Assembly: GCF_900637055.1 (NCBI RefSeq)
Contig: NZ_LR134338.1
Location: 2,242,001-2,306,000 of the forward strand
Direction of reading: 5' to 3'
Source of the DNA: Brevibacillus brevis
GTDB taxonomy: Bacteria; Bacillota; Bacilli; Brevibacillales; Brevibacillaceae
Length of the DNA stretch: 64,000 nt
A program made the position numbers and the translations under genes. Shown in pieces: positions 44,827 to 53,153 of the stretch (positions are counted from its first letter, which is position 1; the number at the start of each line of letters is the position of its first letter). The notes under the pieces were generated by a model that saw only the letters and a list, made by a program, of their open reading frames with translations, was not told where the DNA came from and did no database searches.

Positions 44827-45717
44827 ATGCCAGAAGGACGGATTGTGAAAGCGCTCAGCGGTTTCTATTATGTAGCCGACGAAGGGCGAATCTACAGTTG
44901 CCGTGCACGAGGGCTCTTTAAGAAAAAAGATGCAAAAGTAAATCCACTGGTTGGGGATTGGGTCGTCTACGATGCGATCAATGAGGAAGAAGGCTATATC
45001 ATGGAGGTGGGCGAACGGACGAATGAGTTGGTTCGTCCGCCCATTTCCAATGTGGATCAGGCGGTACTCGTCTTTTCGATGTACAAGCCGATGTTTAGTC
45101 CGTTACTGTTGGACAAGTTCCTGACGCACACGGAGCATGCAGGGATTGATTCCGTGATTGTCCTATCGAAAGCCGATCAAGTGTCGGAAGAAGAGGTAAC
45201 CGAAATCGTGGAGACGTATGAAGCGATCGGGTACCGCGTGATTCCCACCTCAACAAAGGATGAACGCGGTGTGGAGGACGTGCGTGAGATTTTACGGGAC
45301 CGTATTTCGGTTTTTGCAGGTCAGTCAGGTGTAGGCAAATCCTCCCTGATCAATATGCTGTTTCCGGGTGTCAGCCTGCAGACAGGAGATGTCAGCCAAA
45401 AGCTCGGACGCGGAAAGCATACAACGCGTCACGTGGAGCTGATTCCGCTTGAGGGCGGCGGATATGTGGCAGACACACCGGGCTTCAGTTCACTGGAGTT
45501 TATCGATTTCTCCGAGCTTGATCTGGCGGAAGCCTTCCGGGACTTTGCCGACCGCAGCTCGGAATGCAAGTTCCGTGGCTGTCTTCACGTTAGTGAGCCA
45601 GCCTGTGCTGTGCAGGCCGCACTGGAAGCCGGTGAGATCAGTGAACAGCGCTATGAACACTACAAACAATTCCGCGAAGAGCTAAAAGAATACCAACGGA
45701 GGAACAAACCATGGTAA
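44827..45717 (+). CDS. rsgA: Ribosome small subunit-dependent GTPase RsgA
   Basis: 296 residues. RsgA checks maturation of the 30S subunit. The N-terminal OB fold is followed by a circularly permuted GTPase: G4 LSKADQ comes before G1 [12 protein letters not shown] (near residue 163) and G3 DTPGFS. The C-terminal zinc site is [16 protein letters not shown]. It begins 18 bases after prkC and overlaps rpe by 7 bases. B. subtilis calls this gene cpgA. Confidence 0.97.
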   Translation: MPEGRIVKALSGFYYVADEGRIYSCRARGLFKKKDAKVNPLVGDWVVYDAINEEEGYIMEVGERTNELVRPPISNVDQAVLVFSMYKPMFSPLLLDKFLTHTEHAGIDSVIVLSKADQVSEEEVTEIVETYEAIGYRVIPTSTKDERGVEDVREILRDRISVFAGQSGVGKSSLINMLFPGVSLQTGDVSQKLGRGKHTTRHVELIPLEGGGYVADTPGFSSLEFIDFSELDLAEAFRDFADRSSECKFRGCLHVSEPACAVQAALEAGEISEQRYEHYKQFREELKEYQRRNKPW

Positions 45718-46361
45718 AAATCGCACCTTCTATCCTATCTGCTGATTTTGCCCGTCTGGGTGAAGAAATTCTCGATGTCGAGAAGGGAGGAGCAGACTGG
45801 ATTCACGTGGATGTAATGGATGGACACTTCGTTCCAAACATTACGATCGGCCCTCTGATTGTGGAAGCGATTCGCCCAGTGACCAAGCTGCCTCTCGATG
45901 TACACTTGATGATCGAGGAACCAGATCGTTACATTCCGCAATTCGCGAAAAGTGGGGCAGACTGGATTACTGTTCATCAGGAAGCATGCCGTCATCTGCA
46001 TCGCACGCTGCACTTGATCAAGGAGCAAGGTGTGAAAGCGGGAGTAGTATTGAACCCGGCCACACCGATTTCCACGATCGAGCCAGTCCTTGCCGATTTG
46101 GATATGGTTCTCCTCATGACAGTGAACCCTGGTTTTGGTGGACAAAAATTTATTCACAGCGTTGTACCAAAGGTTGCCCAGTTGCGTCAAATGCTGAACG
46201 AGCGTGGCTTGGGGCATGTGGAGATCGAAATCGATGGCGGTGTCAATGCTCAAACAGCACGTTTGTGCGAGGAAGCAGGAGCGACTGTCCTCGTTGCGGG
46301 AAGCGCAGTATTCAATCAAGCAGATCGCGGTCAAGCAATCGCTGCGATTCGTGGACAGTAG
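45711..46361 (+). CDS. rpe: Ribulose-phosphate 3-epimerase
   Basis: 216 residues. It interconverts ribulose 5-phosphate and xylulose 5-phosphate. TIM barrel with metal-binding [12 protein letters not shown] (near residue 33), [21 protein letters not shown] and the phosphate-binding end VLVAGSAVF. The ATG lies inside the end of rsgA. It is the last gene of the rlmN-to-rpe run, closed by a terminator. Confidence 0.97.
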   Translation: MVKIAPSILSADFARLGEEILDVEKGGADWIHVDVMDGHFVPNITIGPLIVEAIRPVTKLPLDVHLMIEEPDRYIPQFAKSGADWITVHQEACRHLHRTLHLIKEQGVKAGVVLNPATPISTIEPVLADLDMVLLMTVNPGFGGQKFIHSVVPKVAQLRQMLNERGLGHVEIEIDGGVNAQTARLCEEAGATVLVAGSAVFNQADRGQAIAAIRGQ

Positions 46362-46381
46362 GAATAACACTTAGCTGCTGT

Positions 46382-46417
46382 AAGCTGACGACGATATGCA
46401 ATCGGCGTCAGCTTTTT
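46382..46417 (+). terminator. Terminator after rpe
   Basis: AAGCTGACG pairs with CGTCAGCTT around 15 bases that can pair partly, followed by TTTT. Confidence 0.85.
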
Positions 46418-46749
46418 TGTGCTTTCCTCTGTTGATAGTTCGTTCGTAATCATCTGAATATTATAACTAATTATGTGATAAATCAATTAATAATAAAAAT
46501 AAAAGTATAATTATAGTTCATACTACAAATAGAATAAAATCGAATTAATCTTACTCCAACAAGGATTACTGGCGATATGTGGTAAAGGTTAATTAACAAA
46601 AATAAAACATTTTGGAAAATATTGCTTTTTAATAAATATAATGATTAAATCAAATTATCCAGATAGTGGTAAATATTTCCTATCTGAGAGATACTGGCCA
46701 GTATCAAGAAATGTTGTCGCCCTCTAAAAAAATCAGGAGTTGATCATGT
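46418..46749. other. AT-rich non-coding gap
   Basis: No gene seen. From about 46440 to 46680 the composition is markedly AT-rich, with many TAAT/ATAA runs, unlike the flanking housekeeping DNA. Several possible -10 hexamers occur but none with a clear -35. The 3' end holds two inverted repeats, described separately. It could be promoter and operator DNA for the secreted protein that follows, or the edge of an acquired segment. Confidence 0.5.
46661..46705. promoter_or_regulatory. Two inverted repeats upstream of the PrcB-like gene
   Basis: AGATAG/CTATCT (46661-46685, 13-base spacer) is followed by a perfect 16-base palindrome GATACTGGCCAGTATC at 46690-46705, which ends 44 bases before the start codon. 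The position suits an operator. A related sequence, ATTACTGGCGATAT, lies at 46565-46578. The regulator is unknown. Confidence 0.45.
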
Positions 46750-47214
46750 ATGAAATCGTTATGGAAAAACAGTGTAGCGGTTCTCACCATTCTCTCCATT
46801 CTGCCATTTTCACAAACTGCCGTGCACGCTGAACAAAAACATTCGGAGCCGATCTCGAGTTCTCAAGTAGACGTGCAAACGAAAAAATTATCTATCGAAA
46901 AAGAAGGTACATTGTCAGCGGCTGAACGAGCATTCGTAGGAAAAGTAAAAGCGAAGAAGGGTGTACATCGCCAAGGCGACCTGTATGTAGTCTCCCGTGG
47001 TGAAATGCCTACCTCTGGCTATAGTTTGAAGGTTGTTGGAACTCAGCAAGGATGGGAAATGGTCACGGTTTATGTAGAGCTGACAAATCCTGCACCAGAA
47101 GATATTACAATGCCAGCGGTGCACACACCTTATATCATTGTGCGTGCAAGCCTTCCGCCGTACACAACCATGGTGTTTATGGATGCAAAAACAGATAAAG
47201 TGTTGTTCCGATAA
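46750..47214 (+). CDS. Secreted protein with PrcB C-terminal-like domain
   Basis: 154 residues. A signal peptide (WKNSVAVLTILSILPFSQTA) is likely cleaved after AVHA near residue 27. The second half matches the PrcB_C domain: VVSRGEMPTSGYSLKVVG, a Gly-Tyr turn, and NPAPEDITMPAVHTPYIIVR. PrcB was described as part of a protease complex in Treponema; in Bacillota the domain occurs in small exported proteins of unknown role. GGAGTTGATC lies upstream. It is monocistronic, with a strong terminator. Confidence 0.82.
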   Translation: MKSLWKNSVAVLTILSILPFSQTAVHAEQKHSEPISSSQVDVQTKKLSIEKEGTLSAAERAFVGKVKAKKGVHRQGDLYVVSRGEMPTSGYSLKVVGTQQGWEMVTVYVELTNPAPEDITMPAVHTPYIIVRASLPPYTTMVFMDAKTDKVLFR

Positions 47215-47235
47215 ACTGCTTAATGGATAGAAATG

Positions 47236-47271
47236 AAAAAAGTCCGGAGATAATTCATCCGGACTTTTTTT
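47236..47271. terminator. Bidirectional terminator
   Basis: AAAAAAGTCCGGA and TCCGGACTTTTTT form a perfect hairpin with A and T runs in its arms, so it can work for the PrcB-like gene and the convergent RDD gene. Confidence 0.9.
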
Positions 47272-47296
47272 AGTCGAGACAGGCTATTTTGGTAAA

Positions 47297-47719
47297 TTAA
47301 GGATGATTCGATGTTACATACGTACCCGCGATCAGATCATGGATCGAGCGTTTATCCTGACGAACAATGACCATGATGGCGCTGATGATTACACCAAGAC
47401 CAAGTGTAATGACATACACGATTCCTCCGACCAAGTTGCGTAACAGCATGGTTCCGATACCAACAGGCTCTCCATCGATTCGGGCGATGCGAATACCGAC
47501 AATTCTTTTGCCCACCGTATAGCCATGCCAAAATACAGGCACGAGGAGGCTGTACAGCGAGGAGATGATATTGGTAACAAGATTGTCTTCTGTATTGCCT
47601 GTAATGATATAGGTGATCAGTAGTAGCGGTAGTCCGATAATGAGTGCATCTAGCAGACCGGCACCGAGCCGGCGCCAAAATCCTACGGGATTGCTCGGCA
47701 ATGTGGCGATTGATTCCAT
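47297..47719 (-). CDS. RDD family membrane protein
   Basis: 140 residues from the ATG at 47719 (AAGGAGAGGG just upstream); the frame is open further 5' without a site. The RDD signature is PVGFWRRLGAGLLDALIIGL with conserved Arg and Asp-Asp-type spacing, followed by VGKRIVGIRI and SIHDLIAGTYV. Three membrane segments. RDD proteins may be small transporters or membrane assembly factors; function here is unknown. Confidence 0.88.
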   Translation of the reverse strand: MESIATLPSNPVGFWRRLGAGLLDALIIGLPLLLITYIITGNTEDNLVTNIISSLYSLLVPVFWHGYTVGKRIVGIRIARIDGEPVGIGTMLLRNLVGGIVYVITLGLGVIISAIMVIVRQDKRSIHDLIAGTYVTSNHP

Positions 47720-47784
47720 GTTTTCCCTCTCCTTGTTATTCGAATAGGAATATATATGACTGCCCATTCGAAAATAGTGCAGAT

Positions 47785-47814
47785 AAGGCTCCGTCGTTAA
47801 GTAGACGGAGCCTT
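47785..47814. terminator. Terminator downstream of the M20 peptidase gene
   Basis: A perfect 11-base-pair stem AAGGCTCCGTC/GACGGAGCCTT with an 8-base loop lies 33 bases after the minus-strand peptidase stop. The T tail is short. Confidence 0.7.
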
Positions 47815-47847
47815 AAATTTCCATAAAATTATACACCTGTAAATTTA

Positions 47848-48981
47848 TTATGACAAGGTTAAAAACATCCGCAGCATCACGGCAATCCTGCCAGGAATGG
47901 CGTCAATGACGATATGCTCGTGGGAAGCGTGGGCTCCATCACCAACAGGTCCCAAACCGTCAAGTGTTGGTGTTCCTGCATCAGCGGCGAAGTTTCCATC
48001 GCTTGTTCCACCGACACCTTGCTCCGTCAATTCAAAACCTTCCAGACGCGCTTGTTCCTGTGCATGCAAGAACAGTTGCTCGGTACCAGCTGTTCGTTCC
48101 ATAGGAGGCTTGGTGATTCCACCTTCTACGATCAGCTTGGCTTCTGGATGAACAGGGGTCAGCTGACTCATCAATCGGGTGATACGTTCGCTTTCCTCGC
48201 GGCTTTGGATACGCACATCAATTTCTGTCATGGCAAAGTCAGGTACGACGTTCGATGCACTTCCGCCTGTAATGGTACCGACAGACAAGGTTGTGCCCGC
48301 CTCATAATTCGTAAACGATTGAATATCGAGGACGTGGTGAGCCAGCTCAGCGATCGCATTGATTCCTTTGGCGTGATCATTGCCTGCATGTGCAGCACGG
48401 CCTGTTACTTTTAAAATGAAGTCTCCGCCGCCTTTGCGGCTTGTTTTCAAAGAGCCATCTCCAGCGGCAGGCTCCAGTACCAATGCATATTTACTTCTTT
48501 TTGCTTCCTCTCTAATGAGCATTTCGGAGGAAACACTGCCAATCTCTTCGTCGGTGTTCCAAAAAAAGACAAGCTTATTTTTGGGTGAAAGCTTGTGTTC
48601 CATCATGGCGCGCAGGGCGAAATAGCTAAAAACGATCCCAGCTTTCATGTCGTATGTACCAGGCCCGTAGAGTCGGCCATTTTCCTCGCGACAAGGCTCA
48701 ACGGCTAGTGTTCCAATCTCTTTTACGGTATCGAAGTGACCGAGAATGAGGATTTGTTCGTCGCCATCTCCATACTCCATTCGCAGCTGATTTCCGTATT
48801 GCTCTTGTGGCAGGCTCTCCACCCGACACCCTAATTGGCGAAAGCGTTCTGCAATCAGGCTGCCCAATTGATCGACAGCTTGCTTGTTATGGGTGGGTGT
48901 TTCCATCTCTACATAAGTACGCAGTTCCTCGATAATTTCTGGGAGCTGTTGCCGAAAATAGGACGTCCAATTTTTCTCCAT
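47848..48981 (-). CDS. M20 family metallopeptidase (carboxypeptidase G2-like)
   Basis: 377 residues. The zinc ligands of the family are visible: LGHFDTV (His and Asp), GTYDMKAGI, the catalytic DEEIGS with Glu, LEPAAGDGSLK and the late ASHEH. Between them the lid domain (about 180-290) contains GRAAHAGNDHAKGINAI. The closest outline is glutamate carboxypeptidase (CPG2), which trims C-terminal glutamate; the true substrate is not readable. No signal peptide, so cytoplasmic. It is divergent from the amino-acid ABC transporter. Confidence 0.9.
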   Translation of the reverse strand: MEKNWTSYFRQQLPEIIEELRTYVEMETPTHNKQAVDQLGSLIAERFRQLGCRVESLPQEQYGNQLRMEYGDGDEQILILGHFDTVKEIGTLAVEPCREENGRLYGPGTYDMKAGIVFSYFALRAMMEHKLSPKNKLVFFWNTDEEIGSVSSEMLIREEAKRSKYALVLEPAAGDGSLKTSRKGGGDFILKVTGRAAHAGNDHAKGINAIAELAHHVLDIQSFTNYEAGTTLSVGTITGGSASNVVPDFAMTEIDVRIQSREESERITRLMSQLTPVHPEAKLIVEGGITKPPMERTAGTEQLFLHAQEQARLEGFELTEQGVGGTSDGNFAADAGTPTLDGLGPVGDGAHASHEHIVIDAIPGRIAVMLRMFLTLS

Positions 48982-49089
48982 GTCAGCCTCCTGTGATTCC
49001 TTTTACTAGCACTATAAAGCCTTGTTTGCTTTTCTGCCACAAAAATAAAGATTTGCACATAAAATTCTGTATATTCCGCATTTAAAATG

Positions 49090-49156
49090 TGAGTAAAAAA
49101 TGATTGAAATTGTTCAGATTATGAGTAAAATAATCATTGTGATGCATAAATATAAG
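49090..49156. promoter_or_regulatory. Three ARG-box-like repeats upstream of the amino-acid transporter
   Basis: TGAGTAAAAAATGAT (49090), TGAGTAAAATAATCA (49122) and TGCATAAATATAAG (49143) resemble the Bacillus ARG box core TGAATAAAAATTCA. The first two are 32 bases apart, about three helix turns. They lie in the 242-base gap between the divergent M20 and transporter genes. Binding by ArgR/AhrC is inference. Confidence 0.4.
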
Positions 49157-49223
49157 TTTTTGTGCAAATTAATGCTTCAAATAGACTGCTTTATGCAGGA
49201 AATCATAACAACGGGGGTTCATC

Positions 49224-50030
49224 ATGAAAAAACAAAAATCGTTCATTTCACTTGCACTTACTTCCATGCTTGCGGCAGTCGTAATCGCTGGATGCGGTAC
49301 AGGCAATCAAACCGCAACAGGACAAGCACCTGCGGCTTCTGCTGGCGACAAGAAAACACTGGTCATGGCTACTTCTGCTGACTATAAGCCGTATGAATAT
49401 CACGACCTGAGCAGCGGTAAGGATGAAATCGTCGGCTTTGATATTGATATCGCGAAATACATTGCAAAAGAGCTCGGCTACGAACTGCAAATTAATGACA
49501 TGAACTTTGACGGGCTTATTCCGGCACTGCAAACGAATCGCGCGGACTTCGTTATGGCTGGCATGACAGCAACACCTGAGCGTGAGAAGAACGCTGACTT
49601 CTCCACCATCTATTACGATGCGAAAAATACGATCGTAGCAAAGAAAGACAGCAATCTGACCAAGCCTGAGCAATTGGCTGGCAAAAAAGTGGCGGTACAG
49701 CTCGGTTCTATTCAGGAAGGGGCAGCAAAGGAGCTTGCAAAGACTGTTTCCGGCTTGCAGATCACTTCGCTGAACAAGCTGCCTGAGATTGTCGAAGAAG
49801 TAAAAGCGGGCCGTGTAGATGCTGCCATTATTGAGGACACGGTAGCGAAAGGCTTCGTGGCAAACAATGACTCTCTGCAATTCACCACAATGGAAGAAAA
49901 TGAAAAGAATGGCTCTGCTGTAGCGTTCCCTAAAGGATCTCCGCACGTAGAGAAGTTTAATGAAGTGATTAAAAAGATGCAAGACAATGGAGAAATGGAC
50001 AAGCTGATCCAAAAATGGTTCGGTCAATAA
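49224..50030 (+). CDS. Amino-acid ABC transporter substrate-binding lipoprotein
   Basis: 268 residues. A lipoprotein signal peptide ends in the lipobox VIAGCG with Cys24. The mature part is a SBP_bac_3 domain: VMATSADYKPYEYHDL, GFDIDIAKYIAKELGYELQI, VMAGMTATPEREKNADFS and KKVAVQLGSIQEGAAKELAK. Arg in ATPERE and Asp in DAAIIEDTV are probable ligands for the amino acid alpha groups. The outline is close to B. subtilis ArtP (arginine) but glutamine or cystine cannot be excluded. First gene of a complete three-gene transporter. Confidence 0.9.
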   Translation: MKKQKSFISLALTSMLAAVVIAGCGTGNQTATGQAPAASAGDKKTLVMATSADYKPYEYHDLSSGKDEIVGFDIDIAKYIAKELGYELQINDMNFDGLIPALQTNRADFVMAGMTATPEREKNADFSTIYYDAKNTIVAKKDSNLTKPEQLAGKKVAVQLGSIQEGAAKELAKTVSGLQITSLNKLPEIVEEVKAGRVDAAIIEDTVAKGFVANNDSLQFTTMEENEKNGSAVAFPKGSPHVEKFNEVIKKMQDNGEMDKLIQKWFGQ

Positions 50031-50083
50031 TCTCTTCATTCAACAAAGACTACCTGTATTAGCAGCAAGAGGGGAGAACGGGC

Positions 50084-50743
50084 ATGAATTTGGATTTTGC
50101 ACAAATCGTGCCCTATATTCCTTTCATTTTGGAAGGGATTAAGGGCACGCTTCTCGTTACGTTGATTTCTGTTGTTTTGGGCTTTGTCTGGGGCTCCATC
50201 CTCGCACTCATTAAAATTTCGAATGTAAAATTGCTGAACTGGCTCGCGGTTGCCTATACCTCTGTTTTCCGCGGGACACCTTTGATTTTGCAGCTGACCT
50301 TTGTATATTTTGCAACGCCACAGCTTACTGGCTACAACATTTCGCAACTGGAAGCAGCTGTACTGACGTTTACACTAAACTCAGGAGCATACATTTCCGA
50401 GACGATTCGCGGTGGAATTTTGGCGGTCGATAAAGGGCAGTGGGAAGCGGCCAAAGCGCTTGGTGTACCTTATCATCGGATGATGCTTGACATTATTTTG
50501 CCGCAGGCTGTCAAAAATATCTTGCCTGCTCTTGTCAATGAAACAATTGCACTCTTGAAGGAATCCGCACTCGTTTCCACGATTGGTCTTGCAGACATCA
50601 TGCAGAACGCGAATGTGGTCAAAGGCACCATCTTCCGCTATTTTGAGCCATACATGATCGCCGGTATCCTATACTATGTCATGGTTATGATCCTGACTTG
50701 GGTAGCTCGCGTATTGGAACGGAGGATGAGACTCAGTGATTAA
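50084..50743 (+). CDS. Amino-acid ABC transporter permease
   Basis: 219 residues of the HisM/ArtQ type with about five membrane segments. The conserved EAA loop is [20 protein letters not shown] near residue 127, and [17 protein letters not shown] marks the family. It sits 53 bases after the binding protein with AGAGGGGAG upstream, and overlaps the ATPase gene by 8 bases. It probably works as a homodimer. Confidence 0.94.
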   Translation: MNLDFAQIVPYIPFILEGIKGTLLVTLISVVLGFVWGSILALIKISNVKLLNWLAVAYTSVFRGTPLILQLTFVYFATPQLTGYNISQLEAAVLTFTLNSGAYISETIRGGILAVDKGQWEAAKALGVPYHRMMLDIILPQAVKNILPALVNETIALLKESALVSTIGLADIMQNANVVKGTIFRYFEPYMIAGILYYVMVMILTWVARVLERRMRLSD

Positions 50744-51458
50744 GATCGATAACATAACGAAGTCATTTGGACAACTGAATGTGTTGAAGGGCATCACGAC
50801 GAACATCGGTAAAGGGGAGGTTGTCGCCATCATCGGTCCATCTGGATCGGGGAAGTCAACGCTATTGCGTTGCATCAACCTGATGGAGACACCAACGACG
50901 GGTGCAATTACGATCAACGGACAGGAAATCACGGCTCCAAAGGCTGACGTGATGGGCATTCGTCAGCAAATCGGGATGGTTTTTCAGCATTTTCACTTGT
51001 TTCCGCATATGACGGTATTGAAAAACTTGACCTATGCTCCGATGAAAGTAAAAGGCATGTCTGCAGCCGAAGCAGAACAGAAGGCTCGCGAGCTATTGGC
51101 CCGTGTAGGCCTGGCAGACAAAGCGGATGTTTTTCCATCGCGCTTGTCAGGCGGTCAGAAGCAGCGTGTAGCTATTGCCCGCTCGCTTGTGATGGAGCCA
51201 CAAATCATGCTGTTTGACGAGCCGACCTCTGCCCTCGACCCAGAAATGGTCAAGGAGGTTTTGGAGGTTATGAAGGGGCTGGCTGATAGCGGAATGACCA
51301 TGGCAATCGTCACGCATGAAATGCGCTTTGCCGAAGAGGTGTCAGACCGTATTTTGTTCCTCGATGATGGTCGTCTCTTGGAAGATACGCCACCAGAAGA
51401 GTTTTTCAAAAAGCCACGAAGTGAACGTGCCCAGCAGTTCTTGGAGAAGGTTCGGTAA
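50736..51458 (+). CDS. Amino-acid ABC transporter ATP-binding protein
   Basis: 240 residues. All ABC motifs are present: Walker [10 protein letters not shown] (near residue 32), Q-loop [18 protein letters not shown], signature [14 protein letters not shown], Walker [14 protein letters not shown] and the switch His in VTHEM. It belongs to the polar amino acid family (GlnQ/ArtR). The start is GTG at 50736 within the end of the permease gene. It closes the operon before a terminator. Confidence 0.96.
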   Translation: MIKIDNITKSFGQLNVLKGITTNIGKGEVVAIIGPSGSGKSTLLRCINLMETPTTGAITINGQEITAPKADVMGIRQQIGMVFQHFHLFPHMTVLKNLTYAPMKVKGMSAAEAEQKARELLARVGLADKADVFPSRLSGGQKQRVAIARSLVMEPQIMLFDEPTSALDPEMVKEVLEVMKGLADSGMTMAIVTHEMRFAEEVSDRILFLDDGRLLEDTPPEEFFKKPRSERAQQFLEKVR

Positions 51459-51465
51459 TAAAACT

Positions 51466-51500
51466 AGCCGCAGTGCCGATGAGGCAGCGGCTTTTTTCTT
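51466..51500 (+). terminator. Terminator after the amino-acid transporter operon
   Basis: AGCCGC/GCGGCT encloses TGCC/GGCA around GATGA; TTTTTCTT follows. Confidence 0.85.
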
Positions 51501-51528
51501 TGACACGAGCATAGACTTGGGCTAGAAT
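51500..51528 (+). promoter_or_regulatory. Strong promoter for thiT
   Basis: TTGACA (51500-51505), a 17-base spacer and TAGAAT (51523-51528), 58 bases before the start codon. No TPP riboswitch fits in the short leader. Confidence 0.8.
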
Positions 51529-51586
51529 CAGAAACATTATCAGTGTAAAAAATTTTTTATTTATTCTATTTTGAGGAGTGACTATT

Positions 51587-52147
51587 TTGGATCGTCAACG
51601 GTTGGTCATTTTGTTGGAAATGGCGATGATGGCGGCTCTTGCAATTGTATTTAGTCAAATCAAGGTTTTCGATATGCCGCAGGGCGGCTCTGTGTCCCTG
51701 GTGATGGTTCCGATCGCGCTGATTGCAGTTCGCCGCGGACTCGCCGCAGGTGTTATTACAGGTCTTGTTGTCGGCTTTCTGCAATTGCTGCTGGGCAGTA
51801 CGGTTGTCCATCCGGTACAGCTGCTACTCGATTATCCGCTTGCATTTGGGGTGCTGGGTTTGGCTGGTCTCGTTCGCCTGTCTGGCTACGAAGGAACGAA
51901 GCAGCGAATCATGGTACTGTGGAGCGGCTTGTTCATCGGCGTGATTGGTCGATTTGTCTGCCATTTTCTATCGGGTATTATTTGGTTTGGCAGCTACGCG
52001 CCAGAAGGTGTACCAGTCTGGCAATATTCCCTCATTTATAACATCACGTATCTGTTGCCAGAAATGATTATCGCGGGAGTCGTCTTGACCGTTGTGCTTA
52101 GCAGCGCATCACAGCTGTTGTTCCCCGCACGCGATCGAGTTGCGTAA
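51587..52147 (+). CDS. thiT: Energy-coupled thiamine transporter ThiT
   Basis: 186 residues from the TTG at 51587, eight bases after GAGGAG; a GTG at 51578 lies on that site. ThiT is the thiamine-binding S component that shares the ECF energy module. The signature GGSVSLVMVPIALIAVRRG (near residue 32) and LVVGFLQLLLGS match the YuaJ/ThiT family, with six membrane segments. B. subtilis has thiN (thiamine pyrophosphokinase, yloS) between rpe and spoVM; here a thiamine transporter occupies the same neighbourhood. It has its own promoter and terminator. Confidence 0.9.
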   Translation: MDRQRLVILLEMAMMAALAIVFSQIKVFDMPQGGSVSLVMVPIALIAVRRGLAAGVITGLVVGFLQLLLGSTVVHPVQLLLDYPLAFGVLGLAGLVRLSGYEGTKQRIMVLWSGLFIGVIGRFVCHFLSGIIWFGSYAPEGVPVWQYSLIYNITYLLPEMIIAGVVLTVVLSSASQLLFPARDRVA

Positions 52148-52193
52148 GAAATAGGAAAAAATCGGTATCATGTACAAACTATCCACATAATGT

Positions 52194-52227
52194 AATCAGG
52201 CAGCGAGTTCCGTTGCCTGATTTTTTA
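52194..52227 (+). terminator. Terminator after thiT
   Basis: AATCAGGCA pairs with TGCCTGATT around an 11-base loop, followed by TTTTT. Confidence 0.85.
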
Positions 52228-52337
52228 CTTCTTAGACACATACTTTTTTCATGTGGCAGGATACATGTTTATCCGACAGCAGAATATGATGTAATATGCA
52301 CGTTTTTGAGAACACCTAAAGGAGGTGCTTACGCGAA

Positions 52338-52511
52338 ATGGGATTGCGCTCCTATCGCCTGCGACAGGGGGGCGCCTTGCGACGTGTTCTCGGGGTTGCG
52401 TTGGCTGTCGGGGGAATCACCATTTTCCTGTATTGGGCACCTCCGTGGGTTTGGTATAGCCTATTGGCATTAGCACTCATAGGGGCCGGCGTGTATTTGT
52501 ATCGTGTGTAG
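52338..52511 (+). CDS. 57-residue two-helix membrane protein of unknown function
   Basis: Begins at the ATG at 52338 behind a perfect AAAGGAGGTG and ends TAG at 52511. The N-terminus is basic (MGLRSYRLRQGGALRR), followed by two hydrophobic segments: VLGVALAVGGITIFLYW and SLLALALIGAGVYLY, separated by the turn APPWVWY. No family recognised. It starts 23 bases upstream of the spoVM gene region and shares its strand; the gap between stop and spoVM start is 23 bases, so co-transcription is likely and a forespore or mother-cell membrane role is possible. Confidence 0.75.
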   Translation: MGLRSYRLRQGGALRRVLGVALAVGGITIFLYWAPPWVWYSLLALALIGAGVYLYRV

Positions 52512-52534
52512 TAATTTCGGTGAGGAGGGGTAGC

Positions 52535-52618
52535 ATGCGGTTTTACACCATCAAGTTGCCGAAGTTCCTGGGTGGCATGATTCGGGGCATTATCGAGGCG
52601 TTCAACAAGAAAAAGTGA
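52535..52618 (+). CDS. spoVM: Stage V sporulation protein M
   Basis: A 27-residue peptide beginning MRFYTIKLPKFLGG, nearly identical over this part to B. subtilis SpoVM (MKFYTIKLPKFLGG, 26 residues). SpoVM is an amphipathic helix that recognises the convex forespore membrane and anchors SpoIVA, starting coat assembly. The conserved Pro9 is present. GAGGAGGGG lies just upstream. As in Bacillus it is adjacent to rpmB on the opposite strand and close to yloU-fakA. Confidence 0.96.
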   Translation: MRFYTIKLPKFLGGMIRGIIEAFNKKK

Positions 52619-52671
52619 CGCTTCGGCCCCGAGCCTCCTTTAGGAGAAGAGTGGAGAAACGGGAGAAATGT

Positions 52672-52698
52672 AAAAAAGCACCTCGAGGGTGCTTTTTT
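52672..52698. terminator. Bidirectional terminator between spoVM and rpmB
   Basis: AAAAAAGCACC pairs with GGTGCTTTTTT around a 5-base loop (TCGAG); A and T runs make it work on both strands. Confidence 0.9.
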
Positions 52699-52716
52699 TC
52701 GCATAGTTGAGAGCAA

Positions 52717-52905
52717 CTATACGCGAGTTACGAGACCGGATTTCAGTGCTCGAGTACTTACATAAACGCGCTTCGGTTTTCCATTTACGAGAATGCGCAC
52801 TTTTTGTACGTTGACACCCCAGGTGCGGCGAGTTGCGCGCATGGAGTGGGAGCGAGCGTTTCCAGCTTTAGCAGATTTACCTGTTACAAAGCAACGACGT
52901 GCCAT
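52717..52905 (-). CDS. rpmB: 50S ribosomal protein L28
   Basis: 62 residues: [20 protein letters not shown] is the standard L28 start, with [13 protein letters not shown] and [10 protein letters not shown] further on. The zinc-type Cys pairs seen in some L28 proteins are missing; only Cys4 remains, so this is the zinc-free form. GGGAGGTGG precedes the ATG. Gene orientation opposite to its neighbours is the same as in B. subtilis. Confidence 0.97.
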   Translation of the reverse strand: MARRCFVTGKSAKAGNARSHSMRATRRTWGVNVQKVRILVNGKPKRVYVSTRALKSGLVTRV

Positions 52906-52970
52906 TACGATCCACCTCCCTTGTTACATCTAAACGGGATTTCCTTTGTGGGAAATACAAATACTTGACT

Positions 52971-53000
52971 ATATTAGCACAACATTGCTGTCAATTGCAA
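52971..53000 (-). promoter_or_regulatory. Probable promoter for rpmB
   Basis: On the minus strand TTGCAA (52995-53000), an 18-base spacer and TAATAT (52971-52976), 65 bases before the start. Confidence 0.5.
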
Positions 53001-53153
53001 TACTTGACAAGATGATTTACCCAGTCTTTCTCGTAGGGTTGATAGGATCGACAAAACGCTTCATTTCTCTTTTGTGTTAGTGTAGAATTGTAAGGAAGCA
53101 TGGTTACGCTTACCTATGACGGTCAAGCTGTTTAACAGAGGAGGAGTCCTTGC

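Noticed and set aside
51500..51586. TPP riboswitch upstream of thiT
   Set aside because: Looked for because thiT is often controlled this way; the leader is under 60 bases and has no THI-box core.
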